NCBI RefSeq assembly: GCF_001637205.1
Contig: NZ_LVJH01000034.1
Span: 1-64,000 of the forward strand
Reading direction: 5' to 3'
Length of the DNA: 64,000 nucleotides
Source: Paenibacillus glacialis
GTDB taxonomy: Bacteria > Bacillota > Bacilli > Paenibacillales > Paenibacillaceae
The notes beneath the pieces are model-generated. The model saw nothing but the letters and a program-made list of their open reading frames with translations. It did not search any database and was not told where the DNA came from. A program made the position numbers and the translations under genes. Below, piece after piece: positions 8,133-16,001 of the stretch (position 1 is the first letter of the stretch; the number at the start of each line of letters is the position of its first letter).

Positions 8133-9008
8133 TCAATGGCCTCCTCGTTTATTACGATATTGTTGAACATTAATATAGGATTGCTCTAGCTTGGGAACGA
8201 AGTCCCCGAATTGCTTGCTAACCATTCCAGTGAACAGAATGTCGATTATATGAAGCTGCGCAATGCGTGATGCCATATCTCCCCGCCGCATGCCTTGTTC
8301 TAATGAAGAAGAGAACAGTGGAATATCAGCCAATGAAGCCAAAGTGTTGCTTCCATAAGATGTAAGCGAAATCGTTGTTGCTCCGTTGTTGCGAGCACAA
8401 GTGAGCGCATCGATGGTCTCTGGCGTCTCTCCAGAATAAGATACGGCAAAAGCGACGTCATTTGGACCTAAAGTCGATGCAGATGTAATCTGCATATGAG
8501 AATCGGCGAACGAAGTACAATTCACGCCGATACGAATCAATTTTTGATAAAAGTCTTGGGCTACAATAGAGGAAGTTGCCATCCCGTACAGATCAATCCT
8601 ACGTGCTCCGCACAGCCAATCCACTACTTTCGTTAGTTTGGTTAGATCCAGTAGGGAGGTTGTATCCCTAATCGATGCTAGATGATTAGCTTGTATGGCC
8701 TCCACGATGAGAGATAGAGGATTGCCTGCTACAATATCTTGATAAGCAGAAGAATAAGATTCTTCTTCCGTTCCCCCTTGTGCTATTTCAGATGCTAGAT
8801 GTACCTTGAAATCTGGGAAACCTTTGAAATGAAAAACTTTGCAAAAGCGCGTGATCGTAGCTGGGCTGACAGCAGATTGTTCTGCCAATTCTGTAATACC
8901 CATATGAACTACTTCGCTGGGAGCAGCCAGAATACGTTCCGCTAATTTGCGTTCCAAAGGGGATAGCTTAGATAACTGACGCTGGATGGTGTGAAGGATA
9001 GTCGCTAT
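8133..9008 (-). CDS. RpiR/MurR-family regulator of nagBA, apparent AUA start
   Basis: An N-terminal HTH_6 domain (ELAEQSAVSPATITRFCKVF) is followed by a sugar-phosphate-binding SIS domain (YGMATSSIVAQDFYQKL, AVSYSGETPETIDAL). It most likely senses an amino-sugar phosphate and controls nagBA. The first canonical start in frame is TTG at 8957, with no ribosome site. That start would cut off LHTIQRQLSKLSPLERKL, which is family-typical N-terminal sequence. In frame and 7 bases after a clean GGAGG is ATA at 9008-9006, giving 291 aa. No ATG, GTG or TTG lies between the upstream stop and 8957. I therefore place the start at ATA. A sequencing error or an ATG-to-ATA mutation are alternatives. Confidence 0.8.
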   Translation of the reverse strand: MATILHTIQRQLSKLSPLERKLAERILAAPSEVVHMGITELAEQSAVSPATITRFCKVFHFKGFPDFKVHLASEIAQGGTEEESYSSAYQDIVAGNPLSLIVEAIQANHLASIRDTTSLLDLTKLTKVVDWLCGARRIDLYGMATSSIVAQDFYQKLIRIGVNCTSFADSHMQITSASTLGPNDVAFAVSYSGETPETIDALTCARNNGATTISLTSYGSNTLASLADIPLFSSSLEQGMRRGDMASRIAQLHIIDILFTGMVSKQFGDFVPKLEQSYINVQQYRNKRGGH

Positions 9009-9403
9009 AAATGCACCTCCATTTAGTAGTATTTTCTAACAAGCATTTTAAAATTATTTCAGTGAATATGTACAAAAATAAGAAAACTATTTTCATATCA
9101 ATCATAATATAACTGCAAAGTGGATGCAACTCATTTTCGATGGCAGAGGTGTGAACTTAAGAGAAGTTACATATGAATTGATCAATTAGAAACGAACGGG
9201 AAATTATAGTATAGGTAGGCTTGCGGTAAGCGTATATTATGGAGTAAATGTACTGGTGATTAGCTTGTGTCTATGCAGGAGATGGCAGTTGACCTCCTCT
9301 TGTGTTAATAATCAAAATTTGAGACAATCATAAACATATGTTAGCTTCGGCTGCTGCTTAGAAGAATAGGACGAATTTTATCGTTTGAAAAGAGGATATA
9401 GCA
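9009..9403. other. Intergenic region between nag operon and rlmN-like gene
   Basis: This 395-base divergent region must hold the promoters of both operons, but I could not fix a convincing -35/-10 pair on either strand. On the minus strand a short inverted repeat, GAAAATAGTTTTC, lies about 80 bases upstream of the regulator start and could be its operator. On the plus strand a small hairpin pairs AGGAG (9277-9281) with CTCCT (9294-9298). It falls inside an 11-codon open frame (9273-9308, MQEMAVDLLLC) that has no clear ribosome site. Nothing else is evident. Confidence 0.3.
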
Positions 9404-10501
9404 ATGAATAAACAATCCATTTATGGATTAACATTAGAGCAATTGACAGCATGGCTTTCGGAATATGGTCATAAAAAGTTTCGAGCAACACAAGTCTGGG
9501 ATTGGCTGTATCGCAAGCGGGTAACGGACTTCTCAGTCATGGATGATGTGAATAAGGATTGTATTCAATTACTCTCAGATCACTTTGTCATCCAGACCTT
9601 AACGGAACACGTGAAACAAGAATCAACAGATGGAACCGTTAAATTTCTCTTCAAATTAGAGGATGGAAATCTCATTGAGACGGTCATGATGAGACAAAAA
9701 TATGGTATAGCAGTGTGCGTAACAACCCAAGTGGGCTGCAACATTGGCTGTAGCTTTTGTGCGAGTGGATTAATTAAGAAAAGCCGTGACTTGTCTGCTG
9801 GCGAAATTGTGGAACAGATCGTTAAAGTTCAGCAACTTCTAGATCAAGCGCAATTAGATGAAAAAGTAAGTCATATTGTTGTGATGGGGATTGGCGAACC
9901 ATTCGACAACTTCAATAATCTGGTCGATTTCTTACAAGTGGTTAAGGACCATAAAGGACTAGCTATTGGTGCGAAACGTATCACCGTGTCGACCAGCGGC
10001 CTGCCGGACAAAATCATTCAATTCACCGATGCCGATCTTCAGGTAAACCTTGCAATCTCTTTACATGCGCCAAATGACGAGCTTCGGACGAAGATTATGG
10101 TCATCAATCGGGCCTTCCCAATAGCGAAGTTAATGAATGCTGTGGAATACTATTTGGAGAAGACCAATCGGAGAATTATGTTCGAATATATTTTGCTAAA
10201 AGATGTAAATGACCGTAAGGAGCATGCTCTGGAACTTGCAGAACTTATTAAAGATAAAAAACAACTCGCAAGCGTTAACTTAATTCCATACAATCCAGTG
10301 GATGAGCATAGTCAATATCAGAGAAGCGATCAGGAAGCGATTCTAGCATTCTATGATACGTTGAAAAAGAATGATATTAACTGCACAGTCCGCCTTGAAC
10401 ATGGAGCAGATATTGATGCCGCGTGCGGACAGTTAAGAAGCAAAAAGATGAAGCAATCGGAGGAAGACATCTCCGATCAAGACCGATTTGCATTGGGTTG
10501 A
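9404..10501 (+). CDS. rlmN: RlmN-type radical SAM 23S rRNA/tRNA methyltransferase paralogue
   Basis: This 365-aa protein follows RlmN along its whole length. The radical SAM Cx3Cx2C cluster is [21 protein letters not shown] is the SAM/substrate motif, and IDAACGQL carries the C-terminal methyl-accepting Cys. RlmN methylates C2 of A2503 in 23S rRNA and A37 of some tRNAs. The stretch after the cluster, [13 protein letters not shown], differs from the usual TLGGLKRNLEAGEI of Bacillus RlmN. Bacillales often carry a second copy, so this may be the paralogue and not the housekeeping gene. Cfr is less likely because VCVTTQVGC and GEPFDN are RlmN-like. GAGG precedes the ATG. Confidence 0.85.
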   Translation: MNKQSIYGLTLEQLTAWLSEYGHKKFRATQVWDWLYRKRVTDFSVMDDVNKDCIQLLSDHFVIQTLTEHVKQESTDGTVKFLFKLEDGNLIETVMMRQKYGIAVCVTTQVGCNIGCSFCASGLIKKSRDLSAGEIVEQIVKVQQLLDQAQLDEKVSHIVVMGIGEPFDNFNNLVDFLQVVKDHKGLAIGAKRITVSTSGLPDKIIQFTDADLQVNLAISLHAPNDELRTKIMVINRAFPIAKLMNAVEYYLEKTNRRIMFEYILLKDVNDRKEHALELAELIKDKKQLASVNLIPYNPVDEHSQYQRSDQEAILAFYDTLKKNDINCTVRLEHGADIDAACGQLRSKKMKQSEEDISDQDRFALG

Positions 10502-10560
10502 TAAAAAATGTGACTGATGAGGTTTAATAATTAGCATAATCAGTTGATTTCTTCAGTTTT

Positions 10561-10609
10561 AAAAAATGGCTGTGCCGTCCTTAAAAAGGGACAGTACAGC
10601 CATTTTTTA
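10561..10609. terminator. Hairpin terminator, related to the dispersed element core (copy B)
   Basis: A long imperfect stem begins AAAAAATGGCTGTGCCGTCC and returns with GGGACAGTACAGCC followed by ATTTTTT. Poly-A and poly-T on the flanks make it a good bidirectional terminator for the rlmN-like gene. Its core matches the hairpin of the dispersed elements at 2459, 12757 and 15159, but the left block of those elements is missing. Confidence 0.75.
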
Positions 10610-10738
10610 TTTTTACATCATTAATTCACGCTAGCGAAGGCCGTGTACGAACTACATTTACACCACACCAAAGGTGAAATTAAAAGTGGCTATGTTGGCT
10701 CGACGCCATATTATTGTTTGTGCAAACAGAACGGACGA

Positions 10739-10889
10739 GGCAGGCATAGCGAAGGGGACGGAATTGTCTTGTAGAAGCGTAAGCGTTCGCCTTTGTCCTC
10801 CGATTTCAACCGCTATAGGCGGTATATAATCAAGAAATCAGAGGACAACAGCGATCGAAAGACAATCCGTCACCGTAGCCTGTCATCCA
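10739..10889. repeat. Long imperfect inverted repeat of about 151 bp
   Basis: The left arm (10739-10807) and right arm (10834-10889) pair in blocks: GACGGAATTGTCTT with AAGACAATCCGTC, TTGTCCTCCGATTTC with GAAATCAGAGGACAA, and outer CAGGCATAGCG with the region CCGTAGCCTG. The centre has its own hairpin, CCGCTATAGGCGG. No open frame runs through it. It could be a non-autonomous mobile element or a structured RNA. I recall similar long hairpins between Paenibacillus genes, without a known function. Confidence 0.7.
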
Positions 10890-10947
10890 CAGATCTATCG
10901 TTTCAGTAACACGACTTGGTATGGAGCCTTATTTAACACTTTTAAGT

Positions 10948-12441
10948 TCACCTTACCCCCCTCATATACCCCTGTATCCTCCCCGAAATCATAAACAAGA
11001 CAATACTCAGTACGATAGCAACCCCGCCAATTACACCAAAGTAAAGCATCTCCGTATCAGGGTTATAGAATTTAACGATCTGTGCATTAATCGCTTGGGC
11101 GGCGGCGTTAGATAAGAACCATAGACTCATCGTTTGGGCCGAGAAGGCAACAGGTGCTAACTTCGTAGTGACGGACAGTCCTACAGGGGACAAACATAAT
11201 TCCCCAAGTACGATAATGAAATAACTAAGAACGAGCCACAATGGGTTAACGAGTGAATGGCTACCGCCAAAGTAAGCGGGTAATAGAATAACAAGAAAAG
11301 ATAAACCTGCAAATAATAAGCCTAGAGAGAATTTAGTCGGAACTGAGGGTTGACGAGCACCAAGTTTGACCCAACCCCACGCAAATACGGGAGCCAGAAT
11401 AATAATAAATAACGGATTCAACGATTGGAACCAAGCCGGTGAAAGCTCAATTCCAGCGAAGTTTAACTGTGTACGCTTGTCCGCATAATTAGCAAGGATC
11501 GTTGATCCCTGTTCTTGAATCGCCCAGAACATCACAGAAGTAATAAATAGTGGAATATAAGCAATAAGTCTGGAACGTTCTATGGTTGAGGTCTTAGGAC
11601 TACGATACATGACAACGAAGTACATTGTAGGAATGAGAATCCCCAATATCCCTACAAGAGCAATAAAAGTATCAAATGTTAGAAAACCTAATGGAATGGC
11701 GACAGCAATTAAGACAGCAAGAAAAACTATGCCGAACCCAATGTAGGTATAGACTTTTTTCTTTTCTGAAGGTGATAACGGATTGGCAACAATGGTTCCC
11801 GCAAGACCTAGATTATTCTTCTTAGTCAAGACAAATACCAACAATCCGATAAACATACCGACAGCAGCAATGAGGAAACCGAAGTGAAAATTATTCTGTT
11901 TCATACCTATGGTGCCTACAATTAAAGGAGCAAGGAAACCTCCAAGGTTAATTCCCATGTAGAAGATGCTAAACCCTGCATCTCGGCGAAGGTCTTCAGG
12001 ACTGTAGATTTCACCCACGACACTTGACACGTTAGGTTTCAGTAATCCTGTACCGAGGACGATGAGAACCATGGAAACATAGAACATCGCTATACTTCCC
12101 GGTATGGACAAGATAATATGCCCGAACATGATCAATATTCCACCATAAAATATAGCCTTTGAAGTTCCGAATATTCGATCGGCCAGCCATCCTCCAATAA
12201 TTCCGGACATGTATACAAGCGACCCGTAGATAGACATGATCGCAAGAGCTGTGCTTTCATCGAGACCTAACCCACCTTGTGAGACCTTATAATACATATA
12301 GTACACAAGAATAGCTCTCATGCCATAATATGAGAAACGCTCCCAGAACTCTGTGAAGAACAGCGTAAATAATCCCTTAGGGTGTCCGAAGAATCCTTCT
12401 TGCGGAACACTATCTACAATTTGTCGCTTAATATCTGTCAA
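10948..12441 (-). CDS. dtpT: POT-family proton-dependent di/tripeptide transporter
   Basis: The start is TTG at 12441, 8 bases behind GGGAGG. The longer frame to 12513 has no site. The 497-aa product has the ExxERF motif (EFWERFSYYG) in the first membrane helix and the PTR2 signature FYMGINLGGFLAPLIVG in the fifth. About 14 membrane helices are visible. Members import small peptides with protons. The upstream leader carries three hairpins (12481-12602). It ends about 60 bases from the long inverted repeat, with no clear terminator of its own. Peptide specificity cannot be judged. Confidence 0.88.
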   Translation of the reverse strand: MTDIKRQIVDSVPQEGFFGHPKGLFTLFFTEFWERFSYYGMRAILVYYMYYKVSQGGLGLDESTALAIMSIYGSLVYMSGIIGGWLADRIFGTSKAIFYGGILIMFGHIILSIPGSIAMFYVSMVLIVLGTGLLKPNVSSVVGEIYSPEDLRRDAGFSIFYMGINLGGFLAPLIVGTIGMKQNNFHFGFLIAAVGMFIGLLVFVLTKKNNLGLAGTIVANPLSPSEKKKVYTYIGFGIVFLAVLIAVAIPLGFLTFDTFIALVGILGILIPTMYFVVMYRSPKTSTIERSRLIAYIPLFITSVMFWAIQEQGSTILANYADKRTQLNFAGIELSPAWFQSLNPLFIIILAPVFAWGWVKLGARQPSVPTKFSLGLLFAGLSFLVILLPAYFGGSHSLVNPLWLVLSYFIIVLGELCLSPVGLSVTTKLAPVAFSAQTMSLWFLSNAAAQAINAQIVKFYNPDTEMLYFGVIGGVAIVLSIVLFMISGRIQGYMRGVR

Positions 12442-12480
12442 AAGGATGACCTCCCAATGTGGTGTTGCTATGATAATTAT

Positions 12481-12602
12481 CCCCCAGGGGCATATATCAT
12501 TACTTTGCGTCAAAAGAGGAAATCTTAATCACGCATGCACTCGCGTGCGCCAGATATATAACAATAAAGGACTGATGGCAGATAGCCCTCAGTCCTTTAT
12601 TT
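12481..12602 (-). promoter_or_regulatory. Leader with three hairpins upstream of the POT transporter
   Basis: In transcription order, a 17-bp stem pairs AATAAAGGACTGAGGGC with GCCATCAGTCCTTTATT (12602-12563, one mismatch). A GC-rich stem CGCACGC/GCATGCG follows (about 12551-12531), then CCCCTGGGG (12490-12482), about 30 bases before GGGAGG. There is no T-run after the first stem. This could be a regulatory leader or mRNA-stabilising structure. It matches no riboswitch that I recognise. Confidence 0.4.
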
Positions 12603-12655
12603 GCTACTTATAAATTGTTAGAAGACGCCCACATATCTGAAAAACGCATAATTCG

Positions 12656-12668
12656 TCACAATTTGTGA
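12656..12668. promoter_or_regulatory. Palindrome TCACAATTTGTGA
   Basis: A perfect 13-bp palindrome lies in the gap upstream of the DUF1641-ndh operon, about 200 bases before the likely promoter. It has Rex-like half sites in everted order, so I do not assign it to Rex. Role unknown. Confidence 0.3.
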
Positions 12669-12756
12669 TGTTGTTGTAATAAACGGTAAGGTAGCAATTT
12701 TGTAGTATAGGCGCATAATAGCATCAACATCAGTAAAGCTTAATAAATGATCTATT

Positions 12757-12850
12757 CAACGACTTCGCCGTCCTTATAAGGACGGTATCCATTTCAGCGA
12801 AAAATATCAGGATTTAGTGTAAGATGGAACTTATACCTTCTTATATTTTT
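12757..12850 (-). repeat. Dispersed hairpin element, copy C (inverted)
   Basis: Read on the minus strand it begins AAATATAAGAAGGTATAAG, continues CCTGATATTTTTCGCTGAAA, and ends in the hairpin ACCGTCCTTATAAGGACGG. Block order and spacing match copy A at 2459-2556. It lies between the POT leader and the ndh operon promoter. Confidence 0.65.
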
Positions 12851-12860
12851 GAAAAGATGT

Positions 12861-12911
12861 TTGATAATCTCAGAGGTTAGTCGTATTATTAATAGGGAAT
12901 TTTAAATTCCC
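12861..12911 (+). promoter_or_regulatory. SigmaA-type promoter and 17-bp palindrome of the ndh operon
   Basis: TTGATA (12861-12866), exactly 17 bases, then TATTAT (12884-12889) make a good vegetative promoter. A perfect palindrome, GGGAATTTTAAATTCCC (12895-12911), sits where transcription should begin, an ideal operator position. The binding protein is unknown. In Bacillus the equivalent operon is under Rex, but this sequence is not a Rex box. Confidence 0.6.
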
Positions 12912-12991
12912 AAATTTATTATACTCTCATGAATCATAGCTATAATATAAAATTCGAAACGAAAATTGCTTATCGTAAAGGAGAATTAGAT

Positions 12992-13423
12992 ATGTCAGAA
13001 TCTATCACTCAGACAACGTCTGAACAAGCTTTATCTACAAGCAGAGACAACAATGATCTATTGGATCAGTTATTAAAACCTGAGGTTCAGGAATCTCTAA
13101 CTTCCTTAATCCAGCAACTACCGAAATTGAATGAAATCATCAATGCAATGACAAAAACATACGATTTCGCCCATTCCGTAGCTACGGATGATGTTTTGAA
13201 AAGCGACACAGTTGGTGCAATAACAGAAATTGTTGGACCCGTGGCAGGCTCCGTGAAGCATATTGCGGCAAATGTTATCGAAGCAAAAGATCGTGCTGAA
13301 AAGAGCCAAGAAGTGATCGGTCTATTTGGTTTGATGAAAATGCTTAAAGATCCACAGGCACAAAAGATGTTCCGTTTTGTTAATGCATATCTTCAAGTAA
13401 GTGAAGAAAACAATAAAAAATAG
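12992..13423 (+). CDS. yjlC: DUF1641 protein, YjlC-like partner of Ndh
   Basis: The ATG at 12992 follows AAAGGAGAATTAG. The frame upstream to 12929 has no site. The 143-aa product is soluble and helical. Its central and C-terminal part (LLKPEVQESLTSLIQQLP, then VIGLFGLMKMLKDPQAQK) fits DUF1641. In Bacillus subtilis the equivalent yjlC is the first gene of the yjlC-ndh operon, as here, with 30 bases between the genes. A role as accessory or membrane-docking partner of the type II NADH dehydrogenase is likely from context, but no biochemical activity is established. Confidence 0.85.
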   Translation: MSESITQTTSEQALSTSRDNNDLLDQLLKPEVQESLTSLIQQLPKLNEIINAMTKTYDFAHSVATDDVLKSDTVGAITEIVGPVAGSVKHIAANVIEAKDRAEKSQEVIGLFGLMKMLKDPQAQKMFRFVNAYLQVSEENNKK

Positions 13424-13453
13424 TTCGTTTAAAGAGCGGAGGATAATACACTT

Positions 13454-14632
13454 ATGTCAAAACATATTGTTATATTAGGTGCAGGTTATGGTGGACTTCT
13501 AACGGCTTTGAGTCTTCGTAAATTTATGAGTAAGGCTGAAGCACAAATAACAGTTATCAACCAGACTCCAACACACCAAATTATTACTGAATTGCATCGT
13601 CTTGCAGCTGGAAATATTGCTGAAGATGCTATTGCTATGCCATTAGAAAAACTTTTCAAAGGGAAAGACATCGATCTTATGATCAATAAGGTTAAATCTT
13701 TCTCCGTGGACAAAAAAGAAGTTAAACTTACAGATGGATCATCATTAACATATGATGCACTTGTTGTCGGTTTGGGAAGCCAAACGGCTTTTTTCGGTAT
13801 TCCAGGACTTGAACAGAACAGCATGGTGTTGAAATCTGCATCTGATGCAAACAACATTCACAGACACATTGAAGAGCACATTCGTGAATTTGCGAAAACA
13901 AATAATCCAGCTGATGGAACGATTGTTATCGGTGGTGGCGGTCTATCCGGTGTAGAATTAGTTGGCGAAATTGCTGACGGTATGCCTGCACTTGCTAAGA
14001 AATACGGTGTAGATCCTAAATCTGTGAAATTGTTACTTGTAGAAGCAGGTCCTAAGATCCTTCCTGTATTGCCAGATCATTTGATTGAACGTGCAACGAA
14101 GAGCTTGGAAGCACGTGGCGTTCAATTCCTAACAGGTCTTCCGGTAACCAATGTTGAAGGTAACACGATTGACCTTAAAGATGGTTCCAAGATTGTTGCT
14201 AACACATTCGTGTGGACTGGTGGCGTACAAGGAAATCCTCTAGTTGGAGAATCAGGACTTGAAGTTAACCGTGGACGTGCAAGCGTAAATGACAATCTTC
14301 AATCTATTTCTCACCCAGACGTATTTGTAGTAGGGGATAGCGCAGTATACTTTAGCCCTGAAGGACGTCCATATCCACCAACAGCACAGATCGCTTGGCA
14401 AATGGGAGAACTTGTAGGTTACAACTTGTTCGCTAAATTGAATAACAAATCAATGGAAGCATTCTCTCCAATTGACTCAGGAACACTTGCAAGCTTGGGT
14501 CGTAAAGACGCAGTTGCAACGATCGGAGCTAACGCAACACCTCTTAAAGGATTGCCTGCTACTCTTATGAAAGAAGCAAGTAATATTCGTTACTTGTCTC
14601 ATATTAAAGCGTTGTTTACTTTGGCATACTAA
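13454..14632 (+). CDS. ndh: Type II NADH dehydrogenase
   Basis: This 392-aa flavoprotein passes electrons from NADH to menaquinone without pumping protons. The FAD-binding loop GAGYGGLLTALSL is at the N-terminus. The NADH-binding GxGxxG is IVIGGGGLSGVELVGE near residue 160. DVFVVGDSAVYF and PPTAQIAWQMG complete the conserved FAD and quinone-end motifs. The C-terminal stretch ending ALFTLAY is the membrane-binding helix region. It follows the DUF1641 gene in one operon and ends at a strong terminator. Codon use is clean and the length is normal. Confidence 0.93.
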   Translation: MSKHIVILGAGYGGLLTALSLRKFMSKAEAQITVINQTPTHQIITELHRLAAGNIAEDAIAMPLEKLFKGKDIDLMINKVKSFSVDKKEVKLTDGSSLTYDALVVGLGSQTAFFGIPGLEQNSMVLKSASDANNIHRHIEEHIREFAKTNNPADGTIVIGGGGLSGVELVGEIADGMPALAKKYGVDPKSVKLLLVEAGPKILPVLPDHLIERATKSLEARGVQFLTGLPVTNVEGNTIDLKDGSKIVANTFVWTGGVQGNPLVGESGLEVNRGRASVNDNLQSISHPDVFVVGDSAVYFSPEGRPYPPTAQIAWQMGELVGYNLFAKLNNKSMEAFSPIDSGTLASLGRKDAVATIGANATPLKGLPATLMKEASNIRYLSHIKALFTLAY

Positions 14633-14661
14633 AAGAATATTCCATTAATGTAATCAATCTC

Positions 14662-14718
14662 AAAACAGTAAGCCCAGAGTGATGATCAATTACTTTGGGT
14701 TTACTGTTTTTTTTTGTG
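14662..14718 (+). terminator. Rho-independent terminator of the ndh operon
   Basis: AAAACAGTAAGCCCA pairs with TGGGTTTACTGTTTT (one imperfect position) and is followed by a run of T to 14715. Confidence 0.9.
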
Positions 14719-14735
14719 AATATAAGAAAGTAGCT
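14719..14735 (+). repeat. Partial left block of the dispersed hairpin element
   Basis: AATATAAGAAAGTA matches the left end of copies A and E. It is followed directly by GCTGTGCC, like the start of the hairpin core, and the rest of the element is missing. Its right-end counterpart is seen at 15159-15214. Confidence 0.4.
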
Positions 14736-14845
14736 GTGCCTGTATATATTATTTATGGTAAAATTTATAACAGCACATATTAGAAGATTGTAACAACAAT
14801 AATGTGGGGGCGATTTAAGTTAACACTAATAATTTTCTAAAAATA

Positions 14846-15124
14846 ATGCTTGATGTAGTCAAGAATACGTTGTATTTTTCCCTTGGATTAATCCTTCTTT
14901 TAATGATAGAAAAACCTATTTTTGGAGTCGGTGGTATTAAAAGCGCGAAGATGTTAGTGTTTGTTCTCGCGGCAAACTTCGCTTTGATGTATATACTTCA
15001 TCGTAACTTCCTTGCACGGTTTACCTTTTATAAGCCTCACCAAAAACCTAAATTACCTCGTAATAAAAGCTTGATAATATGCCTTATGTCTGTAGTCGTT
15101 ATAATTAGTATTCCGTTCTTATAA
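14846..15124 (+). CDS. Small three-helix membrane protein, unknown
   Basis: The 92-aa frame has three hydrophobic segments (TLYFSLGLILLLMIEK, MLVFVLAANFALMYIL, SLIICLMSVVVIISIPFL) separated by basic loops, so it should sit in the membrane. The ATG at 14846 is the only candidate, because TAA lies 10 codons upstream in frame, and its ribosome site is weak. No family is recognised. The long hairpin at 15173-15214 follows and may terminate it. It could be a small accessory protein. Expression is uncertain. Confidence 0.55.
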   Translation: MLDVVKNTLYFSLGLILLLMIEKPIFGVGGIKSAKMLVFVLAANFALMYILHRNFLARFTFYKPHQKPKLPRNKSLIICLMSVVVIISIPFL

Positions 15125-15158
15125 TCAAAGGGGATCATCCAATGGATCAATTGGATAT

Positions 15159-15214
15159 CCTTATATTTCCTCAGAAACAGGTGCCATCCTTGGAAAAGGA
15201 CGGCACCTGTTTCT
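15159..15214 (+). repeat. Dispersed hairpin element, copy D (right part), terminator-like
   Basis: CCTTATATTTCC precedes a 19-bp stem (AGAAACAGGTGCCATCCTT at 15173-15191, one mismatch with its partner ending at 15214). This matches the right half of copy A. It may act as terminator for the small membrane protein gene, although no T-run follows. Confidence 0.6.
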
Positions 15215-15243
15215 GCTTGTTTGAACAATAAGAACATTAATGA

Positions 15244-15432
15244 TGTGAAATAATAATTATTATAGTAAGGGGTAAGAATATTTATACAAGAGAAAATGAC
15301 GATAAGGCCCATGTTTACGTTGCTTATATCTATTCGGATAAAGGTAATCGAACATATTCCACCAACCTTTTTCATGGAGTTAATAACAATTTAAGTGGAT
15401 ATAGGTTAGAATTGAATAAGAAAGTAAAATAG
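15244..15432 (+). pseudogene. C-terminal remnant of an unknown protein
   Basis: This frame is open from 15244 to the stop at 15432 and reads like real protein (IYTRENDDKAHVYVAYI, then YSDKGNRTYSTNLFHGVN). It has no ATG, GTG or TTG start, and TGA precedes it at 15241. It lies just after copy D of the hairpin element and 11 bases before greA. Either it is the tail of a gene whose 5' part was lost, or it starts at a rare codon such as ATT at 15280 behind AAGGGG. No family recognised. Confidence 0.35.
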
Positions 15433-15443
15433 GAGTTGTAAAC

Positions 15444-15923
15444 ATGGCTAAAGAAGAAGTAATTGTAACAAAAGAAGGATTGACCAAGTTAGAGGATGAA
15501 CTAAGAGATCTTAAAACGGTAAAACGTAAAGAATTAGCAGAACGTCTTAAGTTAGCTATTAGCTACGGCGATTTGAAGGAAAATAGTGAATATCACTCTG
15601 CTAAAGACGATCAATCCTTTATGGAGACTCGAATAAAGATATTGGAAAAGATGATCACGAAAGCAACGGTTATCGATGCGGGGAGTTTAGATCTCTCCAT
15701 TGTCAGCGTGGGTTCCATTGTCGTACTGAATGATATTGAATTCTCCGAGAAGATTGAATATCAAATCGTAGGGCCTTCCGAAGCAGATGTCTTAGAAAAT
15801 AAGATTTCGTATGAGAGCCCTCTAGGTAAAGAACTGATAGGCAAAAAGGTTGGTAGCATTATTAACGTAACTGCACCTGTAGGCGTCATTAAATATGAGT
15901 TGCTTGAAATAAAGTCATTATAA
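15444..15923 (+). CDS. greA: Transcription elongation factor GreA
   Basis: This 159-aa protein rescues backtracked RNA polymerase by stimulating transcript cleavage. The N-terminal coiled coil runs from TKEGLTKLEDELRDLKTV to about residue 75. It carries the GDLKENSEYHSAKDDQ tip, whose acidic residues reach the polymerase active site. The C-terminal FKBP-like domain has SYESPLGKELIGKKVG. Length and motifs are standard. ATG follows AGGAGTTGTAAAC. It is monocistronic with its own terminator. A genome may hold a second greA, and nothing here says whether this is the main copy. Confidence 0.93.
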   Translation: MAKEEVIVTKEGLTKLEDELRDLKTVKRKELAERLKLAISYGDLKENSEYHSAKDDQSFMETRIKILEKMITKATVIDAGSLDLSIVSVGSIVVLNDIEFSEKIEYQIVGPSEADVLENKISYESPLGKELIGKKVGSIINVTAPVGVIKYELLEIKSL

Positions 15924-15931
15924 TATTAGAG

Positions 15932-15962
15932 AAAAATCCGTCCCTTCCAGGACGGATTTTTT
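15932..15962 (+). terminator. Rho-independent terminator of greA
   Basis: AAAAATCCGTCC and GGACGGATTTTTT form a perfect 12-bp stem with a 6-base loop and a T tail. It also faces the convergent amidohydrolase gene. Confidence 0.92.
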
Positions 15963-16001
15963 GTGTTCTTACGCTTCAGATTTGAGTATTTATCGGAGCA
16001 C

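Noticed and set aside
9404-10501. Cfr-type antibiotic resistance methylase
   Set aside because: The motifs VCVTTQVGC and MGIGEPFDN and the C-terminal layout fit RlmN better than Cfr.
12656-12668. Rex operator for the ndh operon
   Set aside because: The half sites are everted relative to the Rex consensus and lie about 200 bases upstream of the promoter.
15037-15375. 112-codon minus-strand open frame across the element and the membrane gene
   Set aside because: It runs antisense to better-supported coding sequence, has no ribosome site, and its composition follows the overlapping plus-strand signals.
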